Shown piece by piece: positions 1-7,969 of a stretch of 50,867 bases of DNA. Position 1 is the first letter of the stretch, and every line of letters begins with the position of its first letter. Source of the DNA: Chlorobiota bacterium (GTDB lineage Bacteria > Bacteroidota > Ignavibacteria > Tepidaquicellales > OLB5); assembly GCA_022616535.1 (NCBI GenBank), contig JAKEEM010000068.1:1-50867 (forward strand), read 5' to 3'. The translations under genes and the position numbers were made by a program. A model generated the notes under the pieces. It ran no database searches. It had not been told where the DNA came from and saw only the letters and a list, made by a program, of their open reading frames with translations.

Positions 1-362
1 CCGCTGTTGAACCAAGCGTGGCAAAATTACTATATCAATTTTAAAATGTCAAGTCAGTGGTGGCACAATTCACCTCATTAGGCATATATGAGGTGAAAGT
101 TTATAAAGTTCATAAAGTTATAAGGTTATAAAGTAAAAAGCAAAAAAATAAAAAAGCAGAAAACAAATCAAAAACAAAAAAAGCAAGAAAAATATTTCGA
201 TTGCTAAAGAATTTTAAAGAAAGTTTGTTAAGACCACTTTTGAAGGAAAAAATTTTTAATTCACAGATAAATTATGTAATTACAAAAGTTATGAACTTTC
301 GATGCATTAGGCACATATGCGGGTGCCTGCCCCTGCTGCAGGCAGGGGACCTAAAAACATTT
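1..362. other. AT-rich noncoding region with repeats
   Basis: No gene can be supported here. A short open frame runs in from the left edge to about base 81 but is too short to identify. Visible structures are an 8-bp-arm hairpin at 71-95 (CACCTCAT / ATGAGGTG), an imperfect 8-9 bp tandem array of the form TTATAAAGT at about 97-136, and poly-A-rich sequence to 190. CATTAGGCATATATG at 76-90 recurs with one change at 305-319, so both are probably copies of one repeat. The second copy is followed by a GC-rich palindrome (330-348). Confidence 0.6.
330..348. repeat. P1-type 19-bp palindrome, variant copy
   Basis: Reads CCCCTGCTGCAGGCAGGGG. It shares its right side and the following GGA(C/G)CTAAAA with the copy at 1733-1751. 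It sits directly behind the CATTAGGC repeat, as if inserted into its end. Confidence 0.6.
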
Positions 363-1517
363 TTATGGTGTTATCCACGATTTATCATATGCAGCGGCGA
401 GGATGCCGGGAAACCAGCCGAAGTTTGGAATATCAGAATTGGCAAAACAAACAGCGACAACTTTATTTTTCGGGAAGTACATCCAGCAGGTATTAACAAT
501 TCCGTACCCGGCTGCGGTGCTGTCACCGGTAAAGCCGTTATGCCATTTGTAAGGTCCCCTTGGGCCGCCGTAATCGAAGCAGCCTAAATTATGTGTGAGC
601 ATTGTATCGCGCCAGTTTGCCTTAAGCAAAACCTCTGAGTTAACCAGCTTGTTTATCATGCTTCCGTATTCCGTTACCGATACAAACCATCCGGTTGCGC
701 CCGCGTACAGCGTATGGTCGCCGAATTTTGCGCCCTTGTGCCCTGTGTAAGGCCAGCGGTAATAATACTGGTGGCTTGCCGTATCGGGATAGGGATAGCT
801 TTTACTAATCGCAGAATGACTGAGCACACTATCCTGAACATACTTGATATAATTGTTTGCAACATAAACATCATTACCGGCTGCTAAATGAGGATAGCCG
901 AGAAGTTTTGAAATAATTATTCTAAGCAGCGCGGTATTTTGATTGTGATAACTCTGTTTCCCCATATTGGTATCGATGACACCGCCCTGAATTTTGCCCT
1001 TTAGCTCTCCGTATGTATGTCCGTCATAACCGCTGTCGGTATTACGTATTCCTGATTCATGGCGCAGAAGGTCGCGGAAAGTTATTTTGTCAACATTGGG
1101 TCCGAGCGTCCAGTCCGCGGGCAGGTAATCTTTTATTTTCTCGTAGGTGATAAGGTTTTTCCTGTTAAGAATCTGGAGCGTTGCAATTGCAGTGATGGTT
1201 TTGCTAAGACTTGCGAGCTGAACCTTGGAAAAATTATCAAATGCAAGCGGACCGTCGTTTGCCTGTGTTCTTTTGAGGCCATAGTTATAAAATCTTTGGA
1301 GTGAATCTCTGCGGTAAAGTACAAATCCGTAGCCCATGCAACTGTCACTCATTTTTTTTCTTATGTTCATTGCAAAAGAATCGATGTTAAAGCACTGCCC
1401 GCCGTCAGTATCATAACAGGTATCAGGTGGACATTGACAGCCGGACACAATGAGAGATGCAATGACTACGAGCGAAGAAAATTGAAGAATGAATGAAAAT
1501 ATCCGTGAGGATTTCAT
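363..1517 (-). CDS. Serine hydrolase of the beta-lactamase/penicillin-binding class C family, lipoprotein
   Basis: This is a predicted secreted serine hydrolase of the class C beta-lactamase / D-Ala-D-Ala carboxypeptidase fold. Residues 1-26 form a lipoprotein signal peptide with lipobox VSGC (Cys27). The active-site motifs are in order: SLSK (Ser103, Lys106), YHN (Tyr190) and HNG (326-328, in place of KTG), within 384 aa, usual for the family. A cysteine-rich stretch follows the lipid anchor (Cys27, 29, 34, 42). The substrate cannot be read from sequence; members include carboxypeptidases, esterases and beta-lactamases. The start is supported by AAGGAG six to eight bases upstream. It stands alone, with repeats on both sides. 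Confidence 0.85.
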   Translation of the reverse strand: MKSSRIFSFILQFSSLVVIASLIVSGCQCPPDTCYDTDGGQCFNIDSFAMNIRKKMSDSCMGYGFVLYRRDSLQRFYNYGLKRTQANDGPLAFDNFSKVQLASLSKTITAIATLQILNRKNLITYEKIKDYLPADWTLGPNVDKITFRDLLRHESGIRNTDSGYDGHTYGELKGKIQGGVIDTNMGKQSYHNQNTALLRIIISKLLGYPHLAAGNDVYVANNYIKYVQDSVLSHSAISKSYPYPDTASHQYYYRWPYTGHKGAKFGDHTLYAGATGWFVSVTEYGSMINKLVNSEVLLKANWRDTMLTHNLGCFDYGGPRGPYKWHNGFTGDSTAAGYGIVNTCWMYFPKNKVVAVCFANSDIPNFGWFPGILAAAYDKSWITP

Positions 1518-1587
1518 AACTGTCTCCTTTTCTGTAGGGAAAGTTATTATAATATAATGTATAATCCAAATTATAACAAGTATTGGT

Positions 1588-1765
1588 AAAGCAGACCTCC
1601 CCCAACCCCCTCCTTGCTAAGGAGGGGACGTATGACCGTCTCCCCCTTAATAAGGGGGAGAACTAAAGAGGGGGTCTTAAAAGCACCGCTCCTCCGCCAG
1701 CTCTGGCGGATTCCCCTCCTAAAAACAGGAGGCCTGCCTGCTGCAGGCAGGGGAGCTAAAAGCCA
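1588..1765. repeat. Mosaic of four nested GC-rich palindromes
   Basis: The interval from the serine-hydrolase start to the coiled-coil gene (1518-2070) has no credible gene and is largely this mosaic. Perfect inverted repeats are CCCCTCCTT/AAGGAGGGG (1607-1627), CTCCCCCTTA/TAAGGGGGAG (1640-1660), TCCGCCAG/CTGGCGGA (1693-1710) and a 19-bp P1 palindrome (1733-1751). The last two lie as discrete blocks inside a sequence that otherwise reads as a CCCCTCC...AGGAGG repeat. The open frames crossing it are by-products of the repeat. Confidence 0.75.
1733..1751. repeat. P1 19-bp palindrome
   Basis: CCTGCCTGCTGCAGGCAGG: two 9-bp arms around one central base. It is the exact reverse complement of the copies at 18654-18672 and 20344-20362. 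Removing it rejoins the AGGAGG and GGAGCT flanks. Confidence 0.85.
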
Positions 1766-1906
1766 CGGCACCCGCAGCAGAAAACAACAACCCGCACGGA
1801 GGAAAGCGGCGGCTGGGATTGTGTGGGTGAAAAAAAATAGATAATAAAAAATGGGGAGTGAAGAAGGTAAAGGTAATTTACAAATTCAATGTTTTATGAA
1901 AATTTA

Positions 1907-1914
1907 TATTTTTG
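1907..1914 (+). promoter_or_regulatory. Candidate -7 element TATTTTTG for the coiled-coil/Fic pair
   Basis: Matches TAnnTTTG, the Bacteroidota -7 motif. No clear -33 element is visible at the expected distance. The TTG at 1912 that would give the longest reading frame lies inside this motif, so translation more likely begins at the ATG at 2071. Confidence 0.4.
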
Positions 1915-2070
1915 TATTATCACATAACTTATGACGGAAATTTTTTACATTCTGGTTGGTGCTTAATCGCTTATTTATCTCGAAAATTTATTGAATATGA
2001 AAAATTCAAGAAGAAAAGAAAGTTTTTCTTTTATTGTTTATTTGATTTGAGCGTTTCAGTAAAATATCAA

Positions 2071-2754
2071 ATGGATATATATGAAGAATATTCCAAAATA
2101 ATTAATTCAGGGAACAATAATATACCTAGACCGGAGATGGCTGTGGGATTTACTTTAAATCCATTAAAATCAGTTTCAAATGATGATTTATACAAAATTT
2201 TATTGGAAAAAAGCAATGACGTTTTCGATTTAAGCTTTCTTCAAAAAAGTTATTTAGGGATCGAAGCGATAATTAAAAACAGAACTTTAGACTATGATAG
2301 ATTTTTTGATGATAATAAACAAGCTGTAGAGAAATTTAACAATTTGGTAACTACTTTCTATAAAGAACTACAAAATGTATATGAAAAGTATGAAACTTAT
2401 GATGAAAAAACTCAAAAGATTCTTCTCGAAATTGATAAGTTAATTGAATCGTTTAACGATGACAAATTTATTACAAAGCATGCAAATGTGTATGAACACG
2501 CCGAAAAATTATTCATCCCTCTTATGGAAATACTTAAAAAAAATGATTTAAAGTTCTTAAGAGCCACAACTGAAAATCTTAACAGAACGTACAATTATTT
2601 AAAAGAAATACGCAAACAATTTTATGAAATAATCAGAGATAACATTAAAGGATTAGAACTGGTTTACGATCATTTTAACCAATTACTAACCAAGTATGAG
2701 AAATATCTTGATAAAAAATTCAAAAGAATTATTACGGCAGGTGAGAAAAAATGA
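2071..2754 (+). CDS. Coiled-coil protein of unknown function next to a Fic gene
   Basis: I do not recognise a family. From the ATG at 2071 the product is 227 aa, rich in Lys, Glu, Asn, Phe and Tyr. From about residue 85 on it has long helical heptad-like stretches and no signal peptide or membrane segment, so it is probably a cytoplasmic helical protein. The frame can be extended upstream to a TTG at 1912, but that codon lies in a promoter-like motif and the extra 53 residues look noncoding. Base composition is clearly more AT-rich than the ffh operon, and the gene ends 57 bases before a Fic gene on the same strand. Both points suggest an acquired two-gene unit. A role as partner or regulator of Fic is a guess from position only. 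Confidence 0.6.
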   Translation: MDIYEEYSKIINSGNNNIPRPEMAVGFTLNPLKSVSNDDLYKILLEKSNDVFDLSFLQKSYLGIEAIIKNRTLDYDRFFDDNKQAVEKFNNLVTTFYKELQNVYEKYETYDEKTQKILLEIDKLIESFNDDKFITKHANVYEHAEKLFIPLMEILKKNDLKFLRATTENLNRTYNYLKEIRKQFYEIIRDNIKGLELVYDHFNQLLTKYEKYLDKKFKRIITAGEKK

Positions 2755-2811
2755 CCTTTAATGAATTTTAATTGAATTACAACAAAAACTAATTATTTGT
2801 AAATTTAGTGC

Positions 2812-4155
2812 ATGGATTTAAAAGAAATTACAGAAAGAATCAATAGGTTAAGTGAAGAGCTCGAAAAGCTGAGGCCATTAAAAACTGAAGATGAACAAAG
2901 GGTCATGCAAAAGTTCCGATTAGATTGGAATTACAATTCAAACAACATTGAGGGTAATTCTTTAACTTACGGTGAAACGAAAGCCCTGTTATTGTTTGGT
3001 ATAACTGCACAAGGAAAACCACTCAATGACCACTTAGAGATAGAAGGACATAATGAAGCAATAGATAGTATAGTTAACGTTGCCAAAACTAAGGAACCAT
3101 TAACGGAAGCATTTATTAGGAATCTTCATAAATTAATTTTACATGAATCTTATGAAATAGATGCCATAACAGCAGATGGTCAACCAACACGAAAAAGAGT
3201 TGAAATTGGCAAATATAAAACTACTCCTAACCATGTTAAAACAATAACTGGTGAAATTTTCTACTTTACTTCGCCAGAAGACACACCTGCGGAAATGGAA
3301 AAGTTAATTAAGTGGTACACTGATAATTTAAATAACAAAAAAAACCACCCCTTAATGTTTGCTGTCGAGTTCCATCATAAATTTATAGGAATCCATCCTT
3401 TTGATGATGGGAATGGAAGAATTGTAAGACTTCTAATGAATTTACTGCTAATGCAAAAAGGTTTACCGCCGGTAATAATTAAGGTAAAGGATAAAGAAGA
3501 ATATTACAGGGTATTACAACAAGCTGATAGTGGTAATTTAGAGCCATCTTATAATTTTATTGGTGCACAGCTAATTCATTCTTTAGAGTTAATGATAAGT
3601 GGAGCAAAAGGTGAAGATGTTGAAGAGTTAGATGATATTGATAAAGAAATCGCTCTGTTAAAAAAGGAATTGGAAGAAAGGGAAGAAATTAAAGAATTGA
3701 AATCGATCGAAACAATTCAGAAATTAATTCCAAAAATTAAAGATGTATTTGGCAATAAGATTTTACCAAGTTTAGATACGATTAAAGAACTTTACCTGCA
3801 TTCACATATTTATCTAGAAGTAATTAGCGGAAGCTTAACACAGACTTTTTTAGTTATGCTACCTTTAGAAAATCTAGATGATATTTTAAAAAATCAAATA
3901 GGTGATTTAAACAAAATTACTCAAATTAGATTTAAGTACTCCTTTCAATTTTTTAAAAAAAACACTAATGACCCTTTTCATCATGAGTTAACTTTCATAA
4001 TAGAATTGGACAAATTTCATTATAGATTACTTTTTGAAACAACTAACTTTTCTTCAAAATTATATCACCAGTCACCAACTATTGAAGAAATAAAGAAACT
4101 CAGCCAACAAGCAAAAAAGGTTTGCTTTAGTTATATTAGAAATAAGTTAAAATAG
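2812..4155 (+). CDS. Fic/DOC family protein, probable AMP transferase with N-terminal inhibitory motif
   Basis: Fic enzymes usually transfer AMP from ATP onto Ser, Thr or Tyr of target proteins. The catalytic loop is intact: HPFDDGNGR at 195-203, with catalytic His195. An N-terminal inhibitory helix motif of the (S/T)xxxE(G/N) kind is present as SNNIEGN (43-49), so Glu47 should block ATP until relieved (class II, self-inhibited). A flap-like segment GKYKTTPNHV lies at 133-142. Residues from about 260 to 447 form a coiled-coil-rich extension that I cannot assign. Composition is AT-rich like the gene before it. The target is unknown; host regulation, toxin-like activity and phage defence are all possible. 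Confidence 0.9.
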   Translation: MDLKEITERINRLSEELEKLRPLKTEDEQRVMQKFRLDWNYNSNNIEGNSLTYGETKALLLFGITAQGKPLNDHLEIEGHNEAIDSIVNVAKTKEPLTEAFIRNLHKLILHESYEIDAITADGQPTRKRVEIGKYKTTPNHVKTITGEIFYFTSPEDTPAEMEKLIKWYTDNLNNKKNHPLMFAVEFHHKFIGIHPFDDGNGRIVRLLMNLLLMQKGLPPVIIKVKDKEEYYRVLQQADSGNLEPSYNFIGAQLIHSLELMISGAKGEDVEELDDIDKEIALLKKELEEREEIKELKSIETIQKLIPKIKDVFGNKILPSLDTIKELYLHSHIYLEVISGSLTQTFLVMLPLENLDDILKNQIGDLNKITQIRFKYSFQFFKKNTNDPFHHELTFIIELDKFHYRLLFETTNFSSKLYHQSPTIEEIKKLSQQAKKVCFSYIRNKLK

Positions 4156-4205
4156 TTTAACTTCCCCCCATTTCCTTGCTTAATTGTTAATTTTTCGTTA
4201 TTTTT

Positions 4206-4412
4206 GCCTTCCTGCGCTTATAAAATAAGCCTCGGAAGGCAGGCAAGCTGACTAAATACAGAAAGTTCTGCCTTTGTTAAATGTCGCCTGCTTTGTATTT
4301 TCGGAGTAGGCTATTTTTACGCAGTGTGCAAAGTTGTGGACAGGCAGGAATGCCTATTCTACCGGAAAAAGAAGAGAATATGTTTGAGCCGCGCCAGCAG
4401 GCGGGTTCAAAC
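4206..4412. repeat. Hairpin-rich spacer upstream of ffh
   Basis: The 279-base gap before ffh holds a nested hairpin at 4206-4240 (GCCTTCC/GGAAGGC enclosing GCTTAT/ATAAGC) followed by AGGCAAGCTGA. A second lies at 4382-4412 (GTTTGA/TCAAAC enclosing CCGC/GCGG), 22 bases before the ffh start. The GGCAAGCTGA-TAAAT string also occurs at about 18509 and 18428. No SRP RNA-like sequence was seen. Confidence 0.6.
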
Positions 4413-4434
4413 GGGTTAGTATAAAATATCATTA

Positions 4435-5787
4435 ATGTTTGAAGACCTAAGTTCAAAATTCGATAAAGTATTTAAGTTCATAAAGGGCAAAGGCAAGGTC
4501 TCGGAGCAGACTATTGACGAGTTTTTGCGCGAGGTGAGGCGTATACTGCTGGATGCCGACGTTAACTATAAAGTCGTAAAACAATTTTGCGAGGACGTTA
4601 AGGTGCGCTCGCTTGAGAAAAACGTAATCAAAAGCATCAACCCGGGAAAGATTGTTATTGATACCATCACGGGCGAGCTTGTGCGCCTGATGGGCGAAAA
4701 GAAAACCGATATAAAGTTTTCTGCCGAGATTCCATCGGTGATAATGGTTGTGGGCCTGCAGGGCTCAGGCAAAACGACATTTGCGGCAAAGCTTGCAAAG
4801 TACCTGCGCACCAAAGGCAAAAATCCCGCGCTTGCGGCGTGCGACGTTTACCGTCCCGCGGCAATTGAACAATTGAAAACACTCGGTGAGCAGATTGATA
4901 CTGCGGTTTACTCCGATGATACAAATGACCCGCTAAAGATTGCCGAAGCCGCAGTTGAGTTCTGCCGGACGAATTACAAGGACACGCTGATTGTAGACAC
5001 GGCGGGGCGTTTGGCAATCGACGAGGAAATGATGCGCGAAGTGGAAACTCTGAAAAGTAAATTAAACCCTGCGGAGATTTTGTTTGTTGTGGATTCGATG
5101 ACGGGGCAGGATGCGGTGAACACGGCTAAGGAGTTTCACAACCGTTTGGATTATGACGGCGTAATCCTCACCAAGCTTGACGGCGATTCACGCGGCGGTG
5201 CGGCGCTTTCAATCCGCGCGGTGGTCGATAAGCCGGTGAAGTTTGTAAGCATCGGCGAAAAACTCGATGCGCTCGAGCCGTTCTATCCCGACAGAATGGC
5301 ATCGCGTATACTCGGCAGGGGCGATATACAGTCGCTGGTTGAAAAAGCCACGACAATGCTCCCCGATGAGACGGACGAGAAGAAAATCAAAAAGCTTGAG
5401 GAGAAGCTTAACAGCAATAAGTTTGATTTCACGGATTTTCTGGAACAGCTTCAGCAGCTCAAAAAAATGGGCTCGCTCTCGCAGCTGGTTGGGATGATAC
5501 CGGGAATGGACAGGATGACCAAAGGCAAGGAAATCGACGATAAGCCGTTAAGGCAGGTTGAGGCGGTTATTAACTCAATGACAACAAAGGAGCGTGAGAA
5601 CCCGGACCTGTTGAACGGTTCACGGCGCAAGCGTATAGCCGGCGGCAGCGGAACAAAGATTCAGGATGTAAACAGGGTTATAAAGCAGTTCTACGACATG
5701 CAGAAGATGCTCAAGCAGTTCAAAAAGGGCAAGATGGGCAATTTATTCAAAAGCATGGGACTGCCGGCAAATTTTAAAATGAATTGA
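4435..5787 (+). CDS. ffh: Signal recognition particle GTPase Ffh
   Basis: Ffh binds the SRP RNA and the signal sequences of nascent membrane and secreted proteins, and hands them to FtsY at the membrane. The N domain (about 1-90) is followed by the G domain with P-loop GLQGSGKT (107-114), DTAGR (188-192) and TKLDGDSRGG (246-255). The methionine-rich M domain occupies about 300-450. Length (450 aa) is normal. It is the first gene of a five-gene run ffh-rpsP-khpA-trmD-rplS on one strand; rpsP follows after 26 bases. No strong Shine-Dalgarno site precedes the ATG; a 31-base hairpin does. Confidence 0.97.
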   Translation: MFEDLSSKFDKVFKFIKGKGKVSEQTIDEFLREVRRILLDADVNYKVVKQFCEDVKVRSLEKNVIKSINPGKIVIDTITGELVRLMGEKKTDIKFSAEIPSVIMVVGLQGSGKTTFAAKLAKYLRTKGKNPALAACDVYRPAAIEQLKTLGEQIDTAVYSDDTNDPLKIAEAAVEFCRTNYKDTLIVDTAGRLAIDEEMMREVETLKSKLNPAEILFVVDSMTGQDAVNTAKEFHNRLDYDGVILTKLDGDSRGGAALSIRAVVDKPVKFVSIGEKLDALEPFYPDRMASRILGRGDIQSLVEKATTMLPDETDEKKIKKLEEKLNSNKFDFTDFLEQLQQLKKMGSLSQLVGMIPGMDRMTKGKEIDDKPLRQVEAVINSMTTKERENPDLLNGSRRKRIAGGSGTKIQDVNRVIKQFYDMQKMLKQFKKGKMGNLFKSMGLPANFKMN

Positions 5788-5813
5788 CAAACTATAAACG
5801 GAGCAAAAATTAA

Positions 5814-6308
5814 TTGGTTAAACTCAGATTAAGGAGAATGGGCAGGAAGAAGGTGCCCATGTACAAAATCGTAGCGGCGGATTCACGCGCCAAAAGGGAC
5901 GGGAAGTATATCGAGGCAATCGGCAAGTATGACCCGGCGAGCCATCCCACAACTTTTGAGGTAAAGGAAGAACGCGTTCTTTACTGGCTCAAGAGCGGCG
6001 CACAGCCGACCGAGACGGTGAGGAATTTGTTATCAGGCAAGGGCTTGATGCTTAAGCACCACCTGCTTAAAAAAGGCGCCGATGAAAACAAAATCAGCGA
6101 AGAGCTGAGCAAGTGGGCATCATTACAGGATGCGAAACTGAGGAAAGCTCACGACAAAAAGGTTAAGCGCAAAGAGCTGAAGAAGAAACACAAGGAGGCA
6201 GAAAAACCGGCTGAAAAAACAGCCGAGGTGCCTGCTGAGCCGGCGGCAGAAAAACCCGCTGAGCAGCCGGCAGAACAGTCACCTGCAGAAGAAAAGCCGG
6301 CGGAGTAA
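5814..6308 (+). CDS. rpsP: 30S ribosomal protein S16 with acidic Ala/Pro/Glu tail
   Basis: S16 binds 16S rRNA and helps assemble the 30S body. The conserved N-terminal core (KLRLRRMGRKK, then YKIVAADSR) spans about 1-90. Residues 105-130 are lysine-rich. Residues 130-164 are a low-complexity run of PAEK/PAEQ-like units, so the protein is about twice the length of a typical S16. Such tails are common in S16 of the Bacteroidota group and are not expected to be structured. The start is TTG, preceded by CGGAG about ten bases upstream; no ATG or GTG lies at the conserved position. Confidence 0.96.
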   Translation: MVKLRLRRMGRKKVPMYKIVAADSRAKRDGKYIEAIGKYDPASHPTTFEVKEERVLYWLKSGAQPTETVRNLLSGKGLMLKHHLLKKGADENKISEELSKWASLQDAKLRKAHDKKVKRKELKKKHKEAEKPAEKTAEVPAEPAAEKPAEQPAEQSPAEEKPAE

Positions 6309-6444
6309 GGTTTTACTCTACAGGCAGTCTGCACTGACTTTGCTAGCCCCCAATCACGAGAGGTTATAGCACTTGAGGTTATAGTTTTAAAACTATACAT
6401 ATTCGCCCCGATTCAATCGGGAACAATTAACCTAAGGGGGATGT

Positions 6445-6684
6445 ATGAAGGAGTTCATAGAATTCATCGCCAAAAACCTTGTCGATGCGCCAAACAGCGT
6501 TAACGTTGATGAAACAAACGAGGAAGGGAAAGTGGTACTGAGACTCTACGTGGCAAAGGACGATTTGGGCAAGGTAATAGGAAGAAAAGGCAGAACAGCA
6601 AAGTCAATAAGAACTCTTTTGACTGCAGTGGCGGCAAAGCACAACAAATCTGCCTATATGGAGATATCCGAAAACACGAAGTGA
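6445..6684 (+). CDS. khpA: KH-domain RNA-binding protein KhpA
   Basis: A single-domain KH protein of 79 aa that binds RNA and, in studied bacteria, pairs with KhpB. The KH signature GKVIGRKGRTAKSIR lies at 42-56 with the GRKG loop at 46-49. AAGGGGG just upstream supports the ATG. The 136-base gap from rpsP contains a small hairpin (CCCGATTCAATCGGG, just before the ribosome binding site) that could influence translation. In many genomes rimM follows between khpA and trmD; here trmD follows after 78 bases and rimM is absent. Confidence 0.93.
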   Translation: MKEFIEFIAKNLVDAPNSVNVDETNEEGKVVLRLYVAKDDLGKVIGRKGRTAKSIRTLLTAVAAKHNKSAYMEISENTK

Positions 6685-6762
6685 GAGAAACGAATTGTGA
6701 GTGTTCTCCCCTGCCCCAAAGAAACTTCTAATGAGCTTTGGTGTGCAGAAAGAGGGAAATAA

Positions 6763-7428
6763 ATGAGAATTGATGTAATATCTGCCGTACCGAAAATTTT
6801 ACGAAGTCCGCTGAGGGAGAGCATAATAAAAAGGGCGCAGGCAAAAAAGCTTGTTCGGATTTATGTTCACGATTTAAGGAAATACGCAGAGGGCAAATAC
6901 AGGCAGGTAGACGATAAACCGTTCGGGGGCGGAGGCGGGATGGTTTTAAAGCCCGAGCCGATGTTCAAATGCATTGAAAAGCTTTTAAGCAAGCGCAAAT
7001 ACGATGAAGTGATTTACTTAACGCCCCAGGGTGTTAAGCTGAACCAGAGGAAAGCTAACAAGCTTTCGCTGTCGGAAAATATAATTCTGATTTGCGGGCA
7101 TTATAAAGGCGTTGACCAGAGAGTGATAGACAAGTTTGTTACAATGGAGCTTTCAATAGGCGATTATGTTTTAACGGGCGGAGAGACGGCGGCTTTGGTT
7201 GTAATCGATGCATTGATTAGACTCGTACCGGGAGTTTTGGGCAACAGCGAATCGGCATTAAGTGATTCATTTCAGACTGAATCGAAGTTCGATGCGCCGG
7301 TTTATACCAGACCCGCTGAATTCGAAGGGATGAAAGTCCCGGATGTTCTGCTTAAAGGCAATCATAAGGAAATTAAGGAGTGGCGGCACAAACAGGGACT
7401 GAAAAAATACAGAAAAGTAAAAAAGTAA
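6763..7428 (+). CDS. trmD: tRNA (guanine-N1-)-methyltransferase TrmD
   Basis: TrmD uses S-adenosylmethionine to make m1G37 next to the anticodon, preventing +1 frameshifting. The SPOUT knot is clear: GHYKGVDQR (112-120), then IGDYVLTGGETAALV (132-146). The N-terminal loop DKPFGGGGGM (51-60) contacts the substrate. Length is 221 aa, on the short side but within the range of Bacteroidota-type TrmD. AGAGGG lies upstream of the ATG. It sits between khpA and rplS, the usual order apart from the missing rimM. Confidence 0.96.
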   Translation: MRIDVISAVPKILRSPLRESIIKRAQAKKLVRIYVHDLRKYAEGKYRQVDDKPFGGGGGMVLKPEPMFKCIEKLLSKRKYDEVIYLTPQGVKLNQRKANKLSLSENIILICGHYKGVDQRVIDKFVTMELSIGDYVLTGGETAALVVIDALIRLVPGVLGNSESALSDSFQTESKFDAPVYTRPAEFEGMKVPDVLLKGNHKEIKEWRHKQGLKKYRKVKK

Positions 7429-7473
7429 AGAGGCAAAAGAAAAAAAATAAAAATATATTAAGGAATAATAAAA

Positions 7474-7899
7474 ATGAACAAGATTAATTTAGTAAGCTCG
7501 GCACAGATGAAAAAGGATATACCAAAATTCTTCCCGGGCGATACGGTAAAAATCCACGTTAAGGTCGTAGAAGGCGATAAGGAGCGTATACAGCAGTATC
7601 AGGGCATTGTAATGGGAATCAAAGGCGCGGGTTTAAGCAAAACGTTCAGAGTAAGAAAGATATCTAACGGCGTGGGAGTTGAAAGAATTTTCCCGATGAA
7701 CTCCCCCACCATAGCAAAAATAGAGAAAATTAAAGACGGCAAGGTAAGGCGCGCAAAGCTTTATTATTTGAGAAGCTTGAAAGGAAAGTCAGCGACTAAG
7801 ATACGGGAAAGAATTTCGGAGGATATAGTTATACCCGAAAAGCCGGTTGAGACGGAAATTGAATCACCCTCCGAACCTCAGGAAGAAACCAAGGAATAA
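7474..7899 (+). CDS. rplS: 50S ribosomal protein L19
   Basis: L19 sits at the 30S-50S interface. The core (about 1-118) has the family motifs [20 protein letters not shown] near residue 20-40, [14 protein letters not shown] at 68-81 and [14 protein letters not shown] near 105. A short acidic tail ending in PQEETKE is additional. AAGGA precedes the ATG. It is the last gene of the ffh operon; a terminator follows about 30 bases after the stop codon. Confidence 0.97.
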   Translation: MNKINLVSSAQMKKDIPKFFPGDTVKIHVKVVEGDKERIQQYQGIVMGIKGAGLSKTFRVRKISNGVGVERIFPMNSPTIAKIEKIKDGKVRRAKLYYLRSLKGKSATKIRERISEDIVIPEKPVETEIESPSEPQEETKE

Positions 7900-7929
7900 G
7901 ATTGAATAGGAAAATTATCTCAATTTATA

Positions 7930-7962
7930 AACCGTCACGCGTAAAGCAAGACGGTTTTTTTG
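7930..7962 (+). terminator. Rho-independent terminator of the ffh-rplS operon
   Basis: AACCGTC (7930-7936) pairs with GACGGTT (7950-7956), followed by a run of T. It lies between rplS and the next gene, whose ATG is only a few bases beyond. Confidence 0.85.
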
Positions 7963-7969
7963 TTTAAAA

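Noticed and set aside
201-587. Plus-strand frame opposite the serine-hydrolase 3' end
   Set aside because: Runs through a palindrome and antisense to a gene with complete active-site motifs.
1614-1844. Open frame through the palindrome mosaic
   Set aside because: It consists almost entirely of inverted repeats and has no family resemblance or ribosome binding site.
1912-2070. TTG-initiated N-terminal extension of the coiled-coil protein
   Set aside because: The TTG lies inside a TAnnTTTG promoter-like motif and the extra residues do not look like protein; the ATG at 2071 is preferred.
4156-4434. Possible SRP RNA gene next to ffh
   Set aside because: No conserved SRP RNA core (GGTCCGGAAGGAAGCAGC-like) was found; only repeat-type hairpins are present.
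4667-5017. Minus-strand frame inside ffh
   Set aside because: Composition is typical of an antisense shadow; the plus strand holds conserved G-domain motifs.
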